Below, piece after piece: positions 9,901 through 18,267 of a DNA stretch of 52,213 bases. The notes under the pieces were generated by a model. That model did no database searches. It was not told the DNA's origin and saw nothing but the letters and a program-made list of their open reading frames with translations. The translations under genes were made by a program, and so were the position numbers. Each line of letters starts with the position of its first letter. Position 1 is the first letter of the stretch. The DNA lies in the NCBI GenBank assembly GCA_017476575.1, contig JAFUZO010000007.1, positions 1-52,213 of the forward strand. Direction: 5' to 3'. The DNA is from Bacteroidales bacterium. GTDB taxonomy: Bacteria; Bacteroidota; Bacteroidia; Bacteroidales; UBA932.

Positions 9901-10889
9901 CTTTCTACCAGGTCGAAGCAGCAGACCGCAGCCAAGGATCAGGAATCGGACTGGCCCTGGTAAAGAATCTTGCCGACCTTATCGAGGCCCGGGTCAGTAT
10001 CCACGACGCCGTCCCCCATGGAAGTATCTTCGAGATTGAATTCAGCGGACTGGCTTCCGGTACGACCCACCCGGAAGAATCCCGGACAGATACGGAAATC
10101 AACAGTGACGGAGGACCTACGGCAGGGAGCATCCTCGTCGTGGACGACAACGTGGAACTGGGCCATTTCATTGCCGCATCACTCCGGGCAGACTATTCGA
10201 CTGACTCCGCAGCATCCCCGTCCGAGGCCTTCGCCTTGTTGGAGAAGGACAGCTATGATGTCATCATTTCCGACATCATGATGCCGGAAATGGACGGCTA
10301 TGCCTTTACCAGGAAACTGAAAGCCGACATCCGGTACTGCCATATTCCCGTCGTCCTCCTTTCGGCCAGGACGGACAACATTTCCAAGGTCGAGGGACTT
10401 TCCTCCGGAGCGGAAGTCTTCATAGAGAAGCCGTTCTCTATGTCTTTCATCAAGGCGCAGATCAAAAGCCTGCTGGACGCCCGGAGAGCACTCATCGCCT
10501 CTTTCAACAACTCTCCCCTTGCCCCCTATTCATCTTTGGCGGGCAACGAACAGGACAAGGAATTCCTTGAGCGCTTGAACGCGGAGATTGAGAAGCATCT
10601 TTGCGAAGAAGACTTTGCTGTTGATTCGCTCGCAGAAATCCTCTGCATGAGCCGTTCCAGCCTTCAACGCAAGCTCAAAGGGATCAGCGGCGTGACGCCG
10701 GGAGACTATCTCCGCCGTTACCGTTTGAAACGGGCCGGTGAATTGCTGCTGACCTCCGGCAAACGGATCAACGAGGTGGCCTGGATGACCGGATTCAATT
10801 CCGCCTCCTACTTCTCCAAGGCCTTTTCCAAAGTCTACCAGATGCTTCCGAACGAGTTTATCGCGAAGCATAAGAAGGAAAAGGCGTGA
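6942..10889 (+). CDS. Hybrid two-component system sensor/regulator (HTCS) of the PUL
   Basis: A 1315-residue one-protein signalling system. In order: signal peptide (1-20); about a dozen periplasmic propeller repeats of the form GNLWIATEDGGLNYL up to about residue 640; a Y_Y_Y domain; one membrane helix (about 766-789); HisKA with His826 in IAHEIRTP; HATPase with NLMSNAIKYA, EDDGKGIS and GSGIGLAL; a receiver with Asp1111 in SDIMMPEMDG; and a C-terminal AraC-type HTH (EVAWMTGFNSASYFSKAF). Such proteins bind an oligosaccharide outside and activate the neighbouring PUL. Here the target is the divergent GH43-susC-susD-GH43 operon. I chose the ATG at 6942; a TTG three codons upstream is also open. 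The gene ends one base from the convergent barrel gene. Confidence 0.96.
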   Translation: MLLHLFLPLLAAVLTLPSMPVSNPEFQFRHIQVNDGLSENAVYAICQDEQGFIWFGTKDGLNRYDGVQFKVFRKDNRNGNPLGNNFIRSLCTATGTDGEPLLFIATDAGLYCMDRTHESFSPVSAVTEEGLRLSGAVNSLFFSGRRLWIATMSQGVFMYDIDENRLRHLEIEGNPVSGLVTWKVTGDPFGNVWVGSRNGLLRYNKGSGRLTPVDRLFHADSSPKYEILTIFPDDSGILWLGTWESGLVRYDSRTSGREDFLGERKSGMYVTHIRSILPFDKDNLLVGADDGLYLFHTALRTTKAIDMPRITKSLSDQNVYSIERDREGGIWIGTYFGGVNYLNPFFRGIETYFPDWSPGGLYGKAVSQFCEDEKGNLWIATEDGGLNYLDTKTKRISQPVHTSYHNIHALILDGDDLWIGTFSRGIDIYNRRTGHMRSLMFSPVNSGTINDDCIFSLYKDHRGDIYIGTPLGLSMYSHTTHQVHRIGEVTGFVYDIQEDHDGNLWIADYSGGAMMKDASGGQWHRFPEISGSKVTGITVGSMGHIILSTEGDGIHIYDRHSATFRHISDADGLPNNVIYRVLEDGDGNLWMSSNAGIICMESQRFLLYGKEDGLQSNQFNYRSGYKASDGAFYFGGIYGFSTFHPQEILSRTNNVIPKVQILDLRLLDGGALLPFPSGKEIRLPHKKASFTISYIGLSFVNPHKNRYAYRMEGIDRDWQYVGGERSVTYLNLAPGRYRFRVKASNNDDVWNEDGAELRIRVLPPPLLSLPSLILYALLAGAFVYLTFSWTTSRRREREERKLEAYKIEQERLAFKSKTDFFITIAHEIRTPISLIQAPLEEIIDSGDGNLATRDNLSLIQGNCDKLVMLVGQLLDFKKMDEVGCVPEPAIVNLTEFLRDEHRQFSKVGATRKVCVNLELPEGEDILITHDPDIMNKIVGNLMSNAIKYASSRVQLSLRKLGDGRFLLRVEDDGKGISDSQKGLVFDPFYQVEAADRSQGSGIGLALVKNLADLIEARVSIHDAVPHGSIFEIEFSGLASGTTHPEESRTDTEINSDGGPTAGSILVVDDNVELGHFIAASLRADYSTDSAASPSEAFALLEKDSYDVIISDIMMPEMDGYAFTRKLKADIRYCHIPVVLLSARTDNISKVEGLSSGAEVFIEKPFSMSFIKAQIKSLLDARRALIASFNNSPLAPYSSLAGNEQDKEFLERLNAEIEKHLCEEDFAVDSLAEILCMSRSSLQRKLKGISGVTPGDYLRRYRLKRAGELLLTSGKRINEVAWMTGFNSASYFSKAFSKVYQMLPNEFIAKHKKEKA

Positions 10890-10890
10890 A

Positions 10891-12573
10891 TCAGAAATGC
10901 AGGCAGAGCCCGGCGGTGAGGTAGAGGCCCTGCTCGGCATGGTAGGGTGTGCGCTGAATGGTCTGGTTCAGCAGGTTACCGACCTTGCCCCACACGGACA
11001 GGGTGTCGTTGAGGCCGAATTCACCGAAAAGGCCGAGGTCGACATAACCGGGGAGGGTGTAGTCCACGGTGCCGGCCGGCGCTGTACGGGAGGATGAGCC
11101 CGACAGGTCGAATCCTGCCTTGAGGCGCGCTCCCCAGTTGTAGGCGGCCCGGATATGGCCCGTAAAAGCTGCCGGAGCAAACACGAGGCGGGTATCGCAA
11201 TCCGACCAGCCGTAATCCAGGCGCCCGTCCACCTCGATGTGGTTGGACTTCCAGCCATATAACAGCTCGGCATAGAGGAGGTCATAGTCGGCGTAGCCGA
11301 GGCCCGGGACCATGGTGCCGCCCCCCACATCGTACAAGGCATCCATCAGAGCATGGGCCTCCCGGGCATATCCCAACCGAAGGTCATACTGGAACAGGTT
11401 GGTGACCTTGCCGCGGACACCCACCATCGCCCGGAGGAGCTCTACGGAGTTATCGGCCTCCCAGCGGGACAGGCAGAAGAAAGGATTCCGCGCCAGCACA
11501 TCGCCATATGTATTGACCTTGTCCCCGCCGGTCGCAGCGGCCTGCAGGACCAGCCGGTCTTCCAGCATCCGGTAATCCACATGGACAGCCGGGAAAAGGA
11601 AGCCGGAGGCCTTCCCATAGCCATCACCGTCATGGAACAACGCCGACACTTTCACGCCTAGGTCGAAATGCCAGGCATCATTCACGAACTGGTAGTGCGG
11701 AGCCGCATAGATGTTGCCGGTGAAACGCTCCTTGCCACCGATCCCCTGCCTTTCGACCAGGGCGCCGATATCGGTCAGGACCTGCTGCTTCCCGTCCACG
11801 ACCACGCCGAAGGTTCCATCCGCATCGAAGAAACTTTCGTAGGCATCCTCGTCGACGGCATAGGAAGCTCCTGTGGCACCGGAATCGTCTAGATAGCGGT
11901 ACTTTACGGTCGCGTCATAGTAGAAATACCGCTCTGACGGGTTCTGGGAACGGACCCGGGCCGTGATATCAACACTGTTGGCCGCCCTGCGGACGAAAGG
12001 ATCCTTCGCCAGGCGGTTGCCATAGGCCACATCGAGGTCGGCGACACCGGAGGACCAGGTGCGGCTGCCGTTGACGCCGGCCTTGGTGAGGGCATCGTAC
12101 CCCGTATGGCGGCTGCCGTCATCTTTCAGCGACCAGCCCGTCGCCATGGCCGACGGAGTGATGCCGCGGTAGCGTCCGAAAAAGGAACGATGGTCTGCGT
12201 ATACATTGACCTTCCAGCCTTTACGGGCGTAAGGCGTCCAGACCGCCAACACTTCCGGGTGCAGGCTGAAACCGGCGCCGGCCCTGAGATAAAACCGGTT
12301 CTCGGTCGAAGGGCGGGCCTGCGGACGGAGCTGGACCATGTAGGGACGGAACTCATAGGCCCCCTTATAAGGATGTTCGAAGACGGAATAGTCGAAATCC
12401 AGGTTGAACTTCATGACCGAATCCGGAATGTTCATCCTGAGTTCCGGCTTGACGATGTCACCGGCACCGCCTTCATAGGTGTTGGTCACTTCGACGGTCG
12501 GATTGAGGTTCTGCCCGAAGGCTGTCATGGACACGGCCAGGAGGGCCGCCGTGAGGATATGCTGTCTCATCAT
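10891..12573 (-). CDS. Outer-membrane beta-barrel protein, TonB-receptor-like without plug
   Basis: A 560-residue protein with a signal peptide (cleaved near FGQ) and a short conserved-looking N-terminus (NLNPTVEVTNTYEGG). The rest is alternating amphipathic strands rich in Tyr/Trp/Phe, ending in LTAGLCLHF with a terminal Phe typical of outer-membrane barrels. It resembles the barrel half of TonB-dependent receptors (GKVGNLLNQTIQRTPYH near the C-terminus), but there is no plug or TonB box. It starts 6 bases after the stop of the giant TPR gene, so the two are co-transcribed and probably work together in the envelope. The function is unknown; transport or surface assembly are guesses. Confidence 0.75.
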   Translation of the reverse strand: MMRQHILTAALLAVSMTAFGQNLNPTVEVTNTYEGGAGDIVKPELRMNIPDSVMKFNLDFDYSVFEHPYKGAYEFRPYMVQLRPQARPSTENRFYLRAGAGFSLHPEVLAVWTPYARKGWKVNVYADHRSFFGRYRGITPSAMATGWSLKDDGSRHTGYDALTKAGVNGSRTWSSGVADLDVAYGNRLAKDPFVRRAANSVDITARVRSQNPSERYFYYDATVKYRYLDDSGATGASYAVDEDAYESFFDADGTFGVVVDGKQQVLTDIGALVERQGIGGKERFTGNIYAAPHYQFVNDAWHFDLGVKVSALFHDGDGYGKASGFLFPAVHVDYRMLEDRLVLQAAATGGDKVNTYGDVLARNPFFCLSRWEADNSVELLRAMVGVRGKVTNLFQYDLRLGYAREAHALMDALYDVGGGTMVPGLGYADYDLLYAELLYGWKSNHIEVDGRLDYGWSDCDTRLVFAPAAFTGHIRAAYNWGARLKAGFDLSGSSSRTAPAGTVDYTLPGYVDLGLFGEFGLNDTLSVWGKVGNLLNQTIQRTPYHAEQGLYLTAGLCLHF

Positions 12574-12579
12574 GTTCTC

Positions 12580-15525
12580 CTACTTTGAAAGTTTATCAAG
12601 CCGCAGGCCGACCTGTTCGAGGACTTCATCGGAAGCGCCCGTCGAGGTGTAACCGTCACGGATGCTCTCGAAGGTAGCCTTGGCCTGGGCCATATTGCCG
12701 TTCTCGGCGAACGTGTCGCCCAGGACGATGAACGCCTTGGCCAGCCAGTAGTTCTGTCCTGACGCCTTGGAGGAGAAGGCGTACACCTTTTCTTCGATTC
12801 CGTCGAAGTCGGCCCGGTCGTACTGGTCCTGGATGACCAGGTAGGCTGCCTCTGCGCCCTCATCCGTGGAAGGCTCCTTCGCCAGGGCAGCCAGCAGCTG
12901 GAAGGCACGTTCCCGCCGGCTTGTCCCAAGGCAGGACTTCGCCATGATATAATCGGCCTCGCGGACCTGATCCTCGGTGGCACGACGGTCCTTGCGGAAG
13001 GTTTCTGCCGTCTGGAGGGCATCTTCGAACTCGCGGGCCCGGAAGGCGGAGCGCATCATACCCAGCCGGGCAGCAAACTGGTTGTCGCCAAGCTGTGCCT
13101 TGCCGAGCAATGTCTGATAGGCATTGTACGCCTTACCATACTGTCCCAGGGCGTAGGAAAGGTCGGCATAACGGAGCCAGGCCTGCTCTTCGAACGAACC
13201 GTCCAGCCGGTCTTCGATCGCTTTGACATAGAAGTCACAAGCCTTCTCCCGGGCATCGGTCATACGGTAACTTTCTGCCAGATAGAACTCTGCCTTTGCC
13301 TTGTAAGTCCCTTCCGGGTATTTCTCCAGATAGCTCTGGAGTGTCGTCACGGCCTTGGACCAGTTGCCCGACAGGAAAATCTGCTCGGCCGTCCCGAAGT
13401 AGACCGTCTCTTTCTGCTCCTCGGTCCTGACATCCCTGCCCCCGAGCCCGTTGACATAGGCCAGATAGGCATCCGGCTCCTGACGGGTCTGATAGATGGA
13501 TTCTATGGCGAGGAGGGCGTCCTCGCTGTAATCGGAGCCTTCCCCGACCACCTGCTTGTAACAGGCGAGCGCCGTGTCATCGTCCCCCTTGTTGCGGGCG
13601 ATCATGCCGAGTTCCAGGAGGGCCCGGGCAGCATAGGAACGGTCATCCGTCGCACTCCGGAGATTCTTGAAGGTACGGACCGCATCATCTTCCTCCCCGG
13701 CCGATACATAGGCACGACCCAGCTCGTACATAGCCTCGGACCACCAAGGCGAGGACGGGGCGGCCTGCTTGACCCGCTCCAGGAACTCCACCTTGCGGCC
13801 GAAGTCGCGTACCAACCCGCTGGCCACACCGGCCCGGAAATAAGGATAGATATCATCCGCATCCGGATAATCTGTCAGCTTCCGCTCATAGGCGGCGATA
13901 GCCGTCGTATAGTCCTTGCGGAAAAAATAACAGTCACCGATACGGGTCTCGGCATCAGCTCCACAAGCGTCATGCCGCCCTTCGAGATAATGGTCGAACC
14001 ACTTCAGGGCATTGCCATAGTCTCCTTCCTTGAAATAGGTATAGGCGATATTATAAGGAATCAGGTCGCCTTCCGGCTTGCCGTCCAGGGCGGACAGGTT
14101 GTACAGGTCGAGGAGGGTGGTCCGCGCATCCTGGTACTTCTCATCCCGGAAGGAAGCTTCGGCCATCCAGTAGCGGGAGAGCTGGTTGAACGGATCGCGG
14201 CGGGTGCTGTAGTAGGCGGCGGTCTTCAGATGCGGGACGGCATCCCGCCAGGCACCGCTGCCGATCAGCTGTTCCGCCCGCAGGAAATAGGCCTTCATAT
14301 AGTTGGACTGCATACGCGGATCCAACTCGTCGATATGGTCATAGGCGGCGACAGCCCCTTCGTAGTCGTGACGGGCCAGGGCTGCCATAGCCATATAACT
14401 GTAGATCTGGTCGCCCTTTGAACGGGCATCGTAACGGGTCATATACTCGTCGAAGGCAGAGGTGTCGTTGTTGAGGTCGAATGCCAGTTTGGCATAGTTG
14501 AAGAAGGCATCCTCCTTGATCTCAAGGTCGTAATCAAGGTCCGCGGCATCCCGGAATGCTTCCATTGCAGCGACTTTGTTGCGGGTCTGGATATAGCTGT
14601 ATCCCATCTGGTAGCCGGCGATCTGCCCGAGAGAGTCGGTTCGCTCCGGCATCTGTGCATAGTTGTCGATAGCGCCCTGCCAGTCTCCGACCGAATAGAG
14701 GACAGAACCGGCATAAAACCAGTCTGCGCGGGTCTTGGCCGCCTTGTTCTGCAGGTTTTTCTGATAGTAGGAACGCGCCTTCTGCTTGTCGCCGAGGACG
14801 AGGTAGGATTCGGACATGATGCGTGCCATGTGGGGCTGACGGTCTTCCGGCACCTTGTCGAAAAGATCCTCGCCGAACTTCACGACATACTCATAGTCCT
14901 TCTCCATGAAGCGGCACTCAAGGATGTAGTAGTTGGCCAGTTCCGTGAAACGCGGGTCCTTCGCCGCCTGGAGGAACTGTTCCGAAGCCTCCCGGAAATC
15001 GCCCCGCGAATACGCGAGGTAGCCCAGCGAGTAACGGGCAGGAGCGGTATAGTCGGAATACGGGAGGTCGGCCGCCCGGGCGAACTGGGTCTCGGCACGG
15101 TCATACTCTCCGCAGCCGAAAAGGCTATAGGCCTTCTTGTAGGCGAATTCCGCAGCCTGGTCTTTCCGCAGGTCGGACTGGGAAAGACGGTCGAAGTGCG
15201 CCGACGCCTCCTCGAAACGTTCCTGGTCGAACAAGTCCAGCCCCCATTGGAACTCGATCTGGGAGGCCAGTACCGACTCGGGCCACTTGTCCAGATAGGC
15301 CTGTGCAGGCACCTCGTAGCCCTCTGCCTTCATGGCAATGCCGCAGAGCACGGAGTAGCCGGCGGAAAGTTCGTCGTCCATCGAGTCGAAGATGCGGGCG
15401 GCCTGGGAGTACATGCCGCGCTGGTACAGGTCCAATCCCTGATGGAACTGGAGCGACTGGGCAGGGGCGGCGGTCCCTATGAGGGCGGCCACGAGGGCCG
15501 GCACAAATCTTTTGTTCATCGTCAT
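12580..15525 (-). CDS. Giant periplasmic tetratricopeptide-repeat protein
   Basis: A 981-residue protein with a signal peptide (cleaved around AAPAQ) followed almost wholly by TPR-type helix pairs. Repeats such as ALKWFDHYLEGRHDACGADA and YELGRAYVSAGEEDDAVRTF recur with about 34-residue spacing. There is no enzymatic domain. TPR solenoids of this size act as scaffolds, and export puts this one in the periplasm. The tight coupling (6 bases) to the barrel gene suggests a two-protein envelope complex. ATGs at 15525 and 15519 are both possible. The promoter region is shared, back to back, with the FtsE-type gene. Specific role not recognised. Confidence 0.85.
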   Translation of the reverse strand: MTMNKRFVPALVAALIGTAAPAQSLQFHQGLDLYQRGMYSQAARIFDSMDDELSAGYSVLCGIAMKAEGYEVPAQAYLDKWPESVLASQIEFQWGLDLFDQERFEEASAHFDRLSQSDLRKDQAAEFAYKKAYSLFGCGEYDRAETQFARAADLPYSDYTAPARYSLGYLAYSRGDFREASEQFLQAAKDPRFTELANYYILECRFMEKDYEYVVKFGEDLFDKVPEDRQPHMARIMSESYLVLGDKQKARSYYQKNLQNKAAKTRADWFYAGSVLYSVGDWQGAIDNYAQMPERTDSLGQIAGYQMGYSYIQTRNKVAAMEAFRDAADLDYDLEIKEDAFFNYAKLAFDLNNDTSAFDEYMTRYDARSKGDQIYSYMAMAALARHDYEGAVAAYDHIDELDPRMQSNYMKAYFLRAEQLIGSGAWRDAVPHLKTAAYYSTRRDPFNQLSRYWMAEASFRDEKYQDARTTLLDLYNLSALDGKPEGDLIPYNIAYTYFKEGDYGNALKWFDHYLEGRHDACGADAETRIGDCYFFRKDYTTAIAAYERKLTDYPDADDIYPYFRAGVASGLVRDFGRKVEFLERVKQAAPSSPWWSEAMYELGRAYVSAGEEDDAVRTFKNLRSATDDRSYAARALLELGMIARNKGDDDTALACYKQVVGEGSDYSEDALLAIESIYQTRQEPDAYLAYVNGLGGRDVRTEEQKETVYFGTAEQIFLSGNWSKAVTTLQSYLEKYPEGTYKAKAEFYLAESYRMTDAREKACDFYVKAIEDRLDGSFEEQAWLRYADLSYALGQYGKAYNAYQTLLGKAQLGDNQFAARLGMMRSAFRAREFEDALQTAETFRKDRRATEDQVREADYIMAKSCLGTSRRERAFQLLAALAKEPSTDEGAEAAYLVIQDQYDRADFDGIEEKVYAFSSKASGQNYWLAKAFIVLGDTFAENGNMAQAKATFESIRDGYTSTGASDEVLEQVGLRLDKLSK

Positions 15526-15539
15526 TCTATATTATTTTA

Positions 15540-15547
15540 CAAAAATA
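15540..15547 (-). promoter_or_regulatory. -7 box of the TPR/barrel operon
   Basis: TATTTTTG on the minus strand matches TAnnTTTG and lies 14-20 bases before the two candidate ATGs. It sits 13 bases from an opposing -7 box at 15561, so the divergent promoters overlap. Confidence 0.45.
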
Positions 15548-15560
15548 ACAATTTTCTGCT

Positions 15561-15568
15561 TATCTTTG
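15561..15568 (+). promoter_or_regulatory. -7 box of the ftsE-nth operon
   Basis: TATCTTTG matches TAnnTTTG, 21 bases before the ATG at 15590. No -33 match at the usual spacing. Confidence 0.45.
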
Positions 15569-15589
15569 TATGGTACTGAGAACAAAAAC

Positions 15590-16291
15590 ATGGAACCATT
15601 GATACAATTCCACGGTGCGGACATCCTGGGTGGCGAGAACGTCGTCCTCTATGACCTGGACATGGATATCTTCCCCGGTGATTTTGTCTACATTGTCGGC
15701 AAGGTCGGCACCGGCAAGACCTCCATCATCCGGACTATCACGGCCGAAAACCCGCTCCGCAAGGGCTCCGGATCGGCCTGCGGGTTCGACCTGGCCCGGA
15801 TCCGCCCCCGCGAAATCCCTTTCCTCCGCCGCAAGCTCGGGGTCGTTTTCCAGGATTTCCAGCTGCTGATGGACCGGACGGTGGAGGCCAACCTGGAATT
15901 CGTCCTCCGGGCCACCGGATGGAAAAAGAAATCCGAGGTCGACGCCCGCATCAACCAAGTCTTGGAAGATGTCGGCATGACCACCAAGGCACATAAGATG
16001 CCGCACCAGCTCTCTGGAGGGGAGCAGCAGCGCATCGCTATCGCGAGGGCCCTCCTGAACCGGCCGCAGGTTATCCTTGCCGATGAACCGACCGGCAACC
16101 TGGACGGCGAAACCGCCGACGGCATCCTCCAGCTGCTCCGGCAGCTCAATGCAGAGGGCACCGCCATTGTCATGGTCACCCACAACCGGGCCATCTTCGA
16201 GAAATATCCGGGCCGCGTCTTCGTCTGCAAGGACGAGCATTGCTCTGAGCAGCAGGAAGAGGAAACCTTCGACCTGGAACTGACGATATGA
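15590..16291 (+). CDS. ftsE: FtsE-type ABC transporter ATP-binding protein
   Basis: A 233-residue ATPase. Walker A GKVGTGKT (37-44), Q-loop FQDFQLL (Gln88), signature [14 protein letters not shown] (141-154), Walker B ILADEP (162-167) and His198 in VTHN are all intact. Sequence and length match FtsE, which with the membrane protein FtsX controls septal peptidoglycan hydrolases. No ftsX lies beside it; the next gene is nth, overlapping by four bases (ATGA). A longer open frame begins upstream, but the ATG at 15590 follows the -7 box and starts the ABC fold directly. LolD/MacB-type ATPases are the main alternative identity. Confidence 0.85.
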   Translation: MEPLIQFHGADILGGENVVLYDLDMDIFPGDFVYIVGKVGTGKTSIIRTITAENPLRKGSGSACGFDLARIRPREIPFLRRKLGVVFQDFQLLMDRTVEANLEFVLRATGWKKKSEVDARINQVLEDVGMTTKAHKMPHQLSGGEQQRIAIARALLNRPQVILADEPTGNLDGETADGILQLLRQLNAEGTAIVMVTHNRAIFEKYPGRVFVCKDEHCSEQQEEETFDLELTI

Positions 16292-16950
16292 CCCGCAAAG
16301 AACGATTCCAGGGCGTCATAGGCTGGTTCGCCGCCAACCAGCCGGCCGCCGAGACGGAGCTGCACTACACCGACCCGTTCCAACTCCTGTGCGCCGTCAT
16401 CCTGTCCGCCCAGTGCACGGACCGCCGCGTCAACCTTGTAACCCCTCCCCTCTTCGAGCGGTTCCCGACCCCCGAAGCGCTCTCCACCGCAACCTTCGAC
16501 GAAGTCTGGCCCTATATCCGCAGCGTCTCCTACCCCAACGCCAAGACGCAGCACCTGATCGCTATGGCGCAGAAACTACTCTCCGATTTCGGTGGCGAGG
16601 TACCGTCAGATATCGATGCCCTCATGACCCTTCCCGGCGTCGGCCGGAAGACCGCCAACGTCATCGCCTCCGTGGTCTATGACAAGCCGGTCATCGCCGT
16701 GGACACCCATGTCTTCCGCGTCTCGCACCGCATCGGCCTGTCGGACGGCAAGACGCCCCTTGAGGTCGAACGCGACCTCGAACGCCATATCCCGGAGAAG
16801 CAGCGGGCCATCGCCCATCACTGGCTTATCCTCCACGGCCGGTACATCTGCATGGCCCGGAGCCCGAAATGCGACTCCTGTCCGCTGACTGCCTGGTGCC
16901 GGCAATATTCCTTAGACCACCTCGTCATCACTCCCTCACAGGGGTCGTAA
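16288..16950 (+). CDS. nth: Endonuclease III (DNA glycosylase/AP lyase)
   Basis: A 220-residue base-excision repair enzyme that removes oxidised pyrimidines and nicks abasic sites. The helix-hairpin-helix [11 protein letters not shown] carries the catalytic Lys121; the catalytic Asp139 is in [11 protein letters not shown]. The C-terminal [4Fe-4S] cluster motif has the canonical C-x6-C-x2-C-x5-C spacing ([17 protein letters not shown]). Translation is probably coupled to ftsE through the ATGA overlap. The 3' end overlaps the convergent methyltransferase gene by 23 bases. Confidence 0.97.
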   Translation: MTRKERFQGVIGWFAANQPAAETELHYTDPFQLLCAVILSAQCTDRRVNLVTPPLFERFPTPEALSTATFDEVWPYIRSVSYPNAKTQHLIAMAQKLLSDFGGEVPSDIDALMTLPGVGRKTANVIASVVYDKPVIAVDTHVFRVSHRIGLSDGKTPLEVERDLERHIPEKQRAIAHHWLILHGRYICMARSPKCDSCPLTAWCRQYSLDHLVITPSQGS

Positions 16951-18142
16951 CAAGGATTTTATTTTCCCGGCTCCCGTCAATCCGGTCAATGCGGACGCCG
17001 AACAGGTGGACCTCTCCGCCTCCCGTGCATCCGAGCTTGCGACGCAGGGTTTCCGAGGTCATGGGAAGGTTCCGGGCCGTCACTTCGGCGCGCGGGTATT
17101 GTTTTTCCATCTCCTTGAGGGAACGGTTGTTCAGTGGAACTGCCTCTTCAACGGCATACACTTTCCCGAATGGACGCAGTTCCCCGGGAATTTCAGTGGC
17201 GAGGTACAAGTGGGTGTGGATGCCGAGTTTCGTGAGGCCGTAGCGGCTGCAGGGCAAGTTGAAGGCGGCGGCTTTCAGGAGTGCCTTCCCAGGTTCGAAC
17301 AGGAAGGGAGCGTCCACGCCGTCCGGCAGCCGCACTGCGGCAGCGGCCTCTTCTTCCGGGGTCCAAGCCAAGGTGCGCCCCGATCCATACGCGGTCATGG
17401 TGTACCCGTCCTCCCATTCCCGGTCCAGCAGGAGCAGGAGTTCCTTGCATTCCCCGTCCGCCGAAACGACATGCACTTCCCGCACGTGCCCCAGCCGGCG
17501 GCAGGCCATGGTGATATCGGCCATCGGGGAGAGTTTCAGCAGCACGAAGCGGGCGGCGGTGAAAAGTTCCGGCAGGATTCCGAGGACATCCGGCCGGCAG
17601 TCCTCGATGAGGAACACCTTCCGCCCGTCCTCTGCCCGCCGGGCCGGATCCAGATAGATGACGTCAGGACCGAAATCGCCCAGCACCGCCGCCACGTTCC
17701 CCGGCATGACCTCCCGGCTCTGCACCGTTATATTCTTGACACCCAGCTCCTTGAAGTTCCATGCCGCCGCTTCGGCCAGTTCCGGCCGCATCTCGTTGTA
17801 CAGCACCGCCTCCGCCCTCCCGGCAAATGCCCAGCTGTCCACCCCCATCCCTCCGGTCAGGTCTGCGACACGCCACGCCTTCTTCGAGGGGGGACACGGG
17901 TCGATCATCCCTGCCTTGTACCGAGCCGTTTCCGAAGAGGAGCACTGCTCACCGGAGAGACGTGACGGAAAACGGAGTGAAGGCACGGCGTACCACTCCG
18001 GCACCTTCGTCCGCAACTTCCGCCGCACCTCGATCGTATTCACTGCCAGGTCCATATCCACACCTGGATACCGCCCCCGCGAGAGCAGCAGCCGCGCCGT
18101 GTCATCCCCCTCATGCTGCAATATGAAATCCGTAAAAACCAT
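16928..18142 (-). CDS. Class I SAM-dependent methyltransferase with THUMP-like domain
   Basis: A 404-residue cytosolic protein. It has an N-terminal helical/ferredoxin-like part, a Rossmann methyltransferase with motif I VADLTGGMGVDSWAFA and the acidic/catalytic-loop motif DVIYLDPARR, then a C-terminal THUMP-like RNA-binding region (LRRKLGCTGGGEVHLFG). This architecture matches the Bacteroidota family typified by PG_1098 of Porphyromonas; the RNA substrate is unknown. I start at the ATG at 18142. An upstream TTG is open, but it lies inside a TATTTTTG promoter box. With that box the message would be nearly leaderless. Confidence 0.85.
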   Translation of the reverse strand: MVFTDFILQHEGDDTARLLLSRGRYPGVDMDLAVNTIEVRRKLRTKVPEWYAVPSLRFPSRLSGEQCSSSETARYKAGMIDPCPPSKKAWRVADLTGGMGVDSWAFAGRAEAVLYNEMRPELAEAAAWNFKELGVKNITVQSREVMPGNVAAVLGDFGPDVIYLDPARRAEDGRKVFLIEDCRPDVLGILPELFTAARFVLLKLSPMADITMACRRLGHVREVHVVSADGECKELLLLLDREWEDGYTMTAYGSGRTLAWTPEEEAAAAVRLPDGVDAPFLFEPGKALLKAAAFNLPCSRYGLTKLGIHTHLYLATEIPGELRPFGKVYAVEEAVPLNNRSLKEMEKQYPRAEVTARNLPMTSETLRRKLGCTGGGEVHLFGVRIDRIDGSRENKILVTTPVRE

Positions 18143-18148
18143 TTCCCG

Positions 18149-18179
18149 TTGCAAAAATACGCATTATTCACTAATTTTG
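18149..18179 (+). promoter_or_regulatory. Complete -33/-7 promoter of the phosphohexomutase gene
   Basis: TTG at 18149-18151, a 20-base spacer, then TAATTTTG at 18172-18179: a full Bacteroidota promoter. The expected start is near 18186, leaving an approximately 80-base leader before the ATG at 18268. Confidence 0.7.
18152..18159 (-). promoter_or_regulatory. -7 box of the methyltransferase gene
   Basis: TATTTTTG on the minus strand ends 9 bases before the ATG at 18142, so transcription would begin almost at the start codon. It lies within the spacer of the opposing promoter, so the two divergent promoters should compete. No -33 match. Confidence 0.4.
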
Positions 18180-18267
18180 TGATATGTAAAAACAACCTGT
18201 CTCATTTTGGAACATGCCGCCCGCGGTATAGGGTTGTAAGATAGAAACTACTTTAACACAACATACC

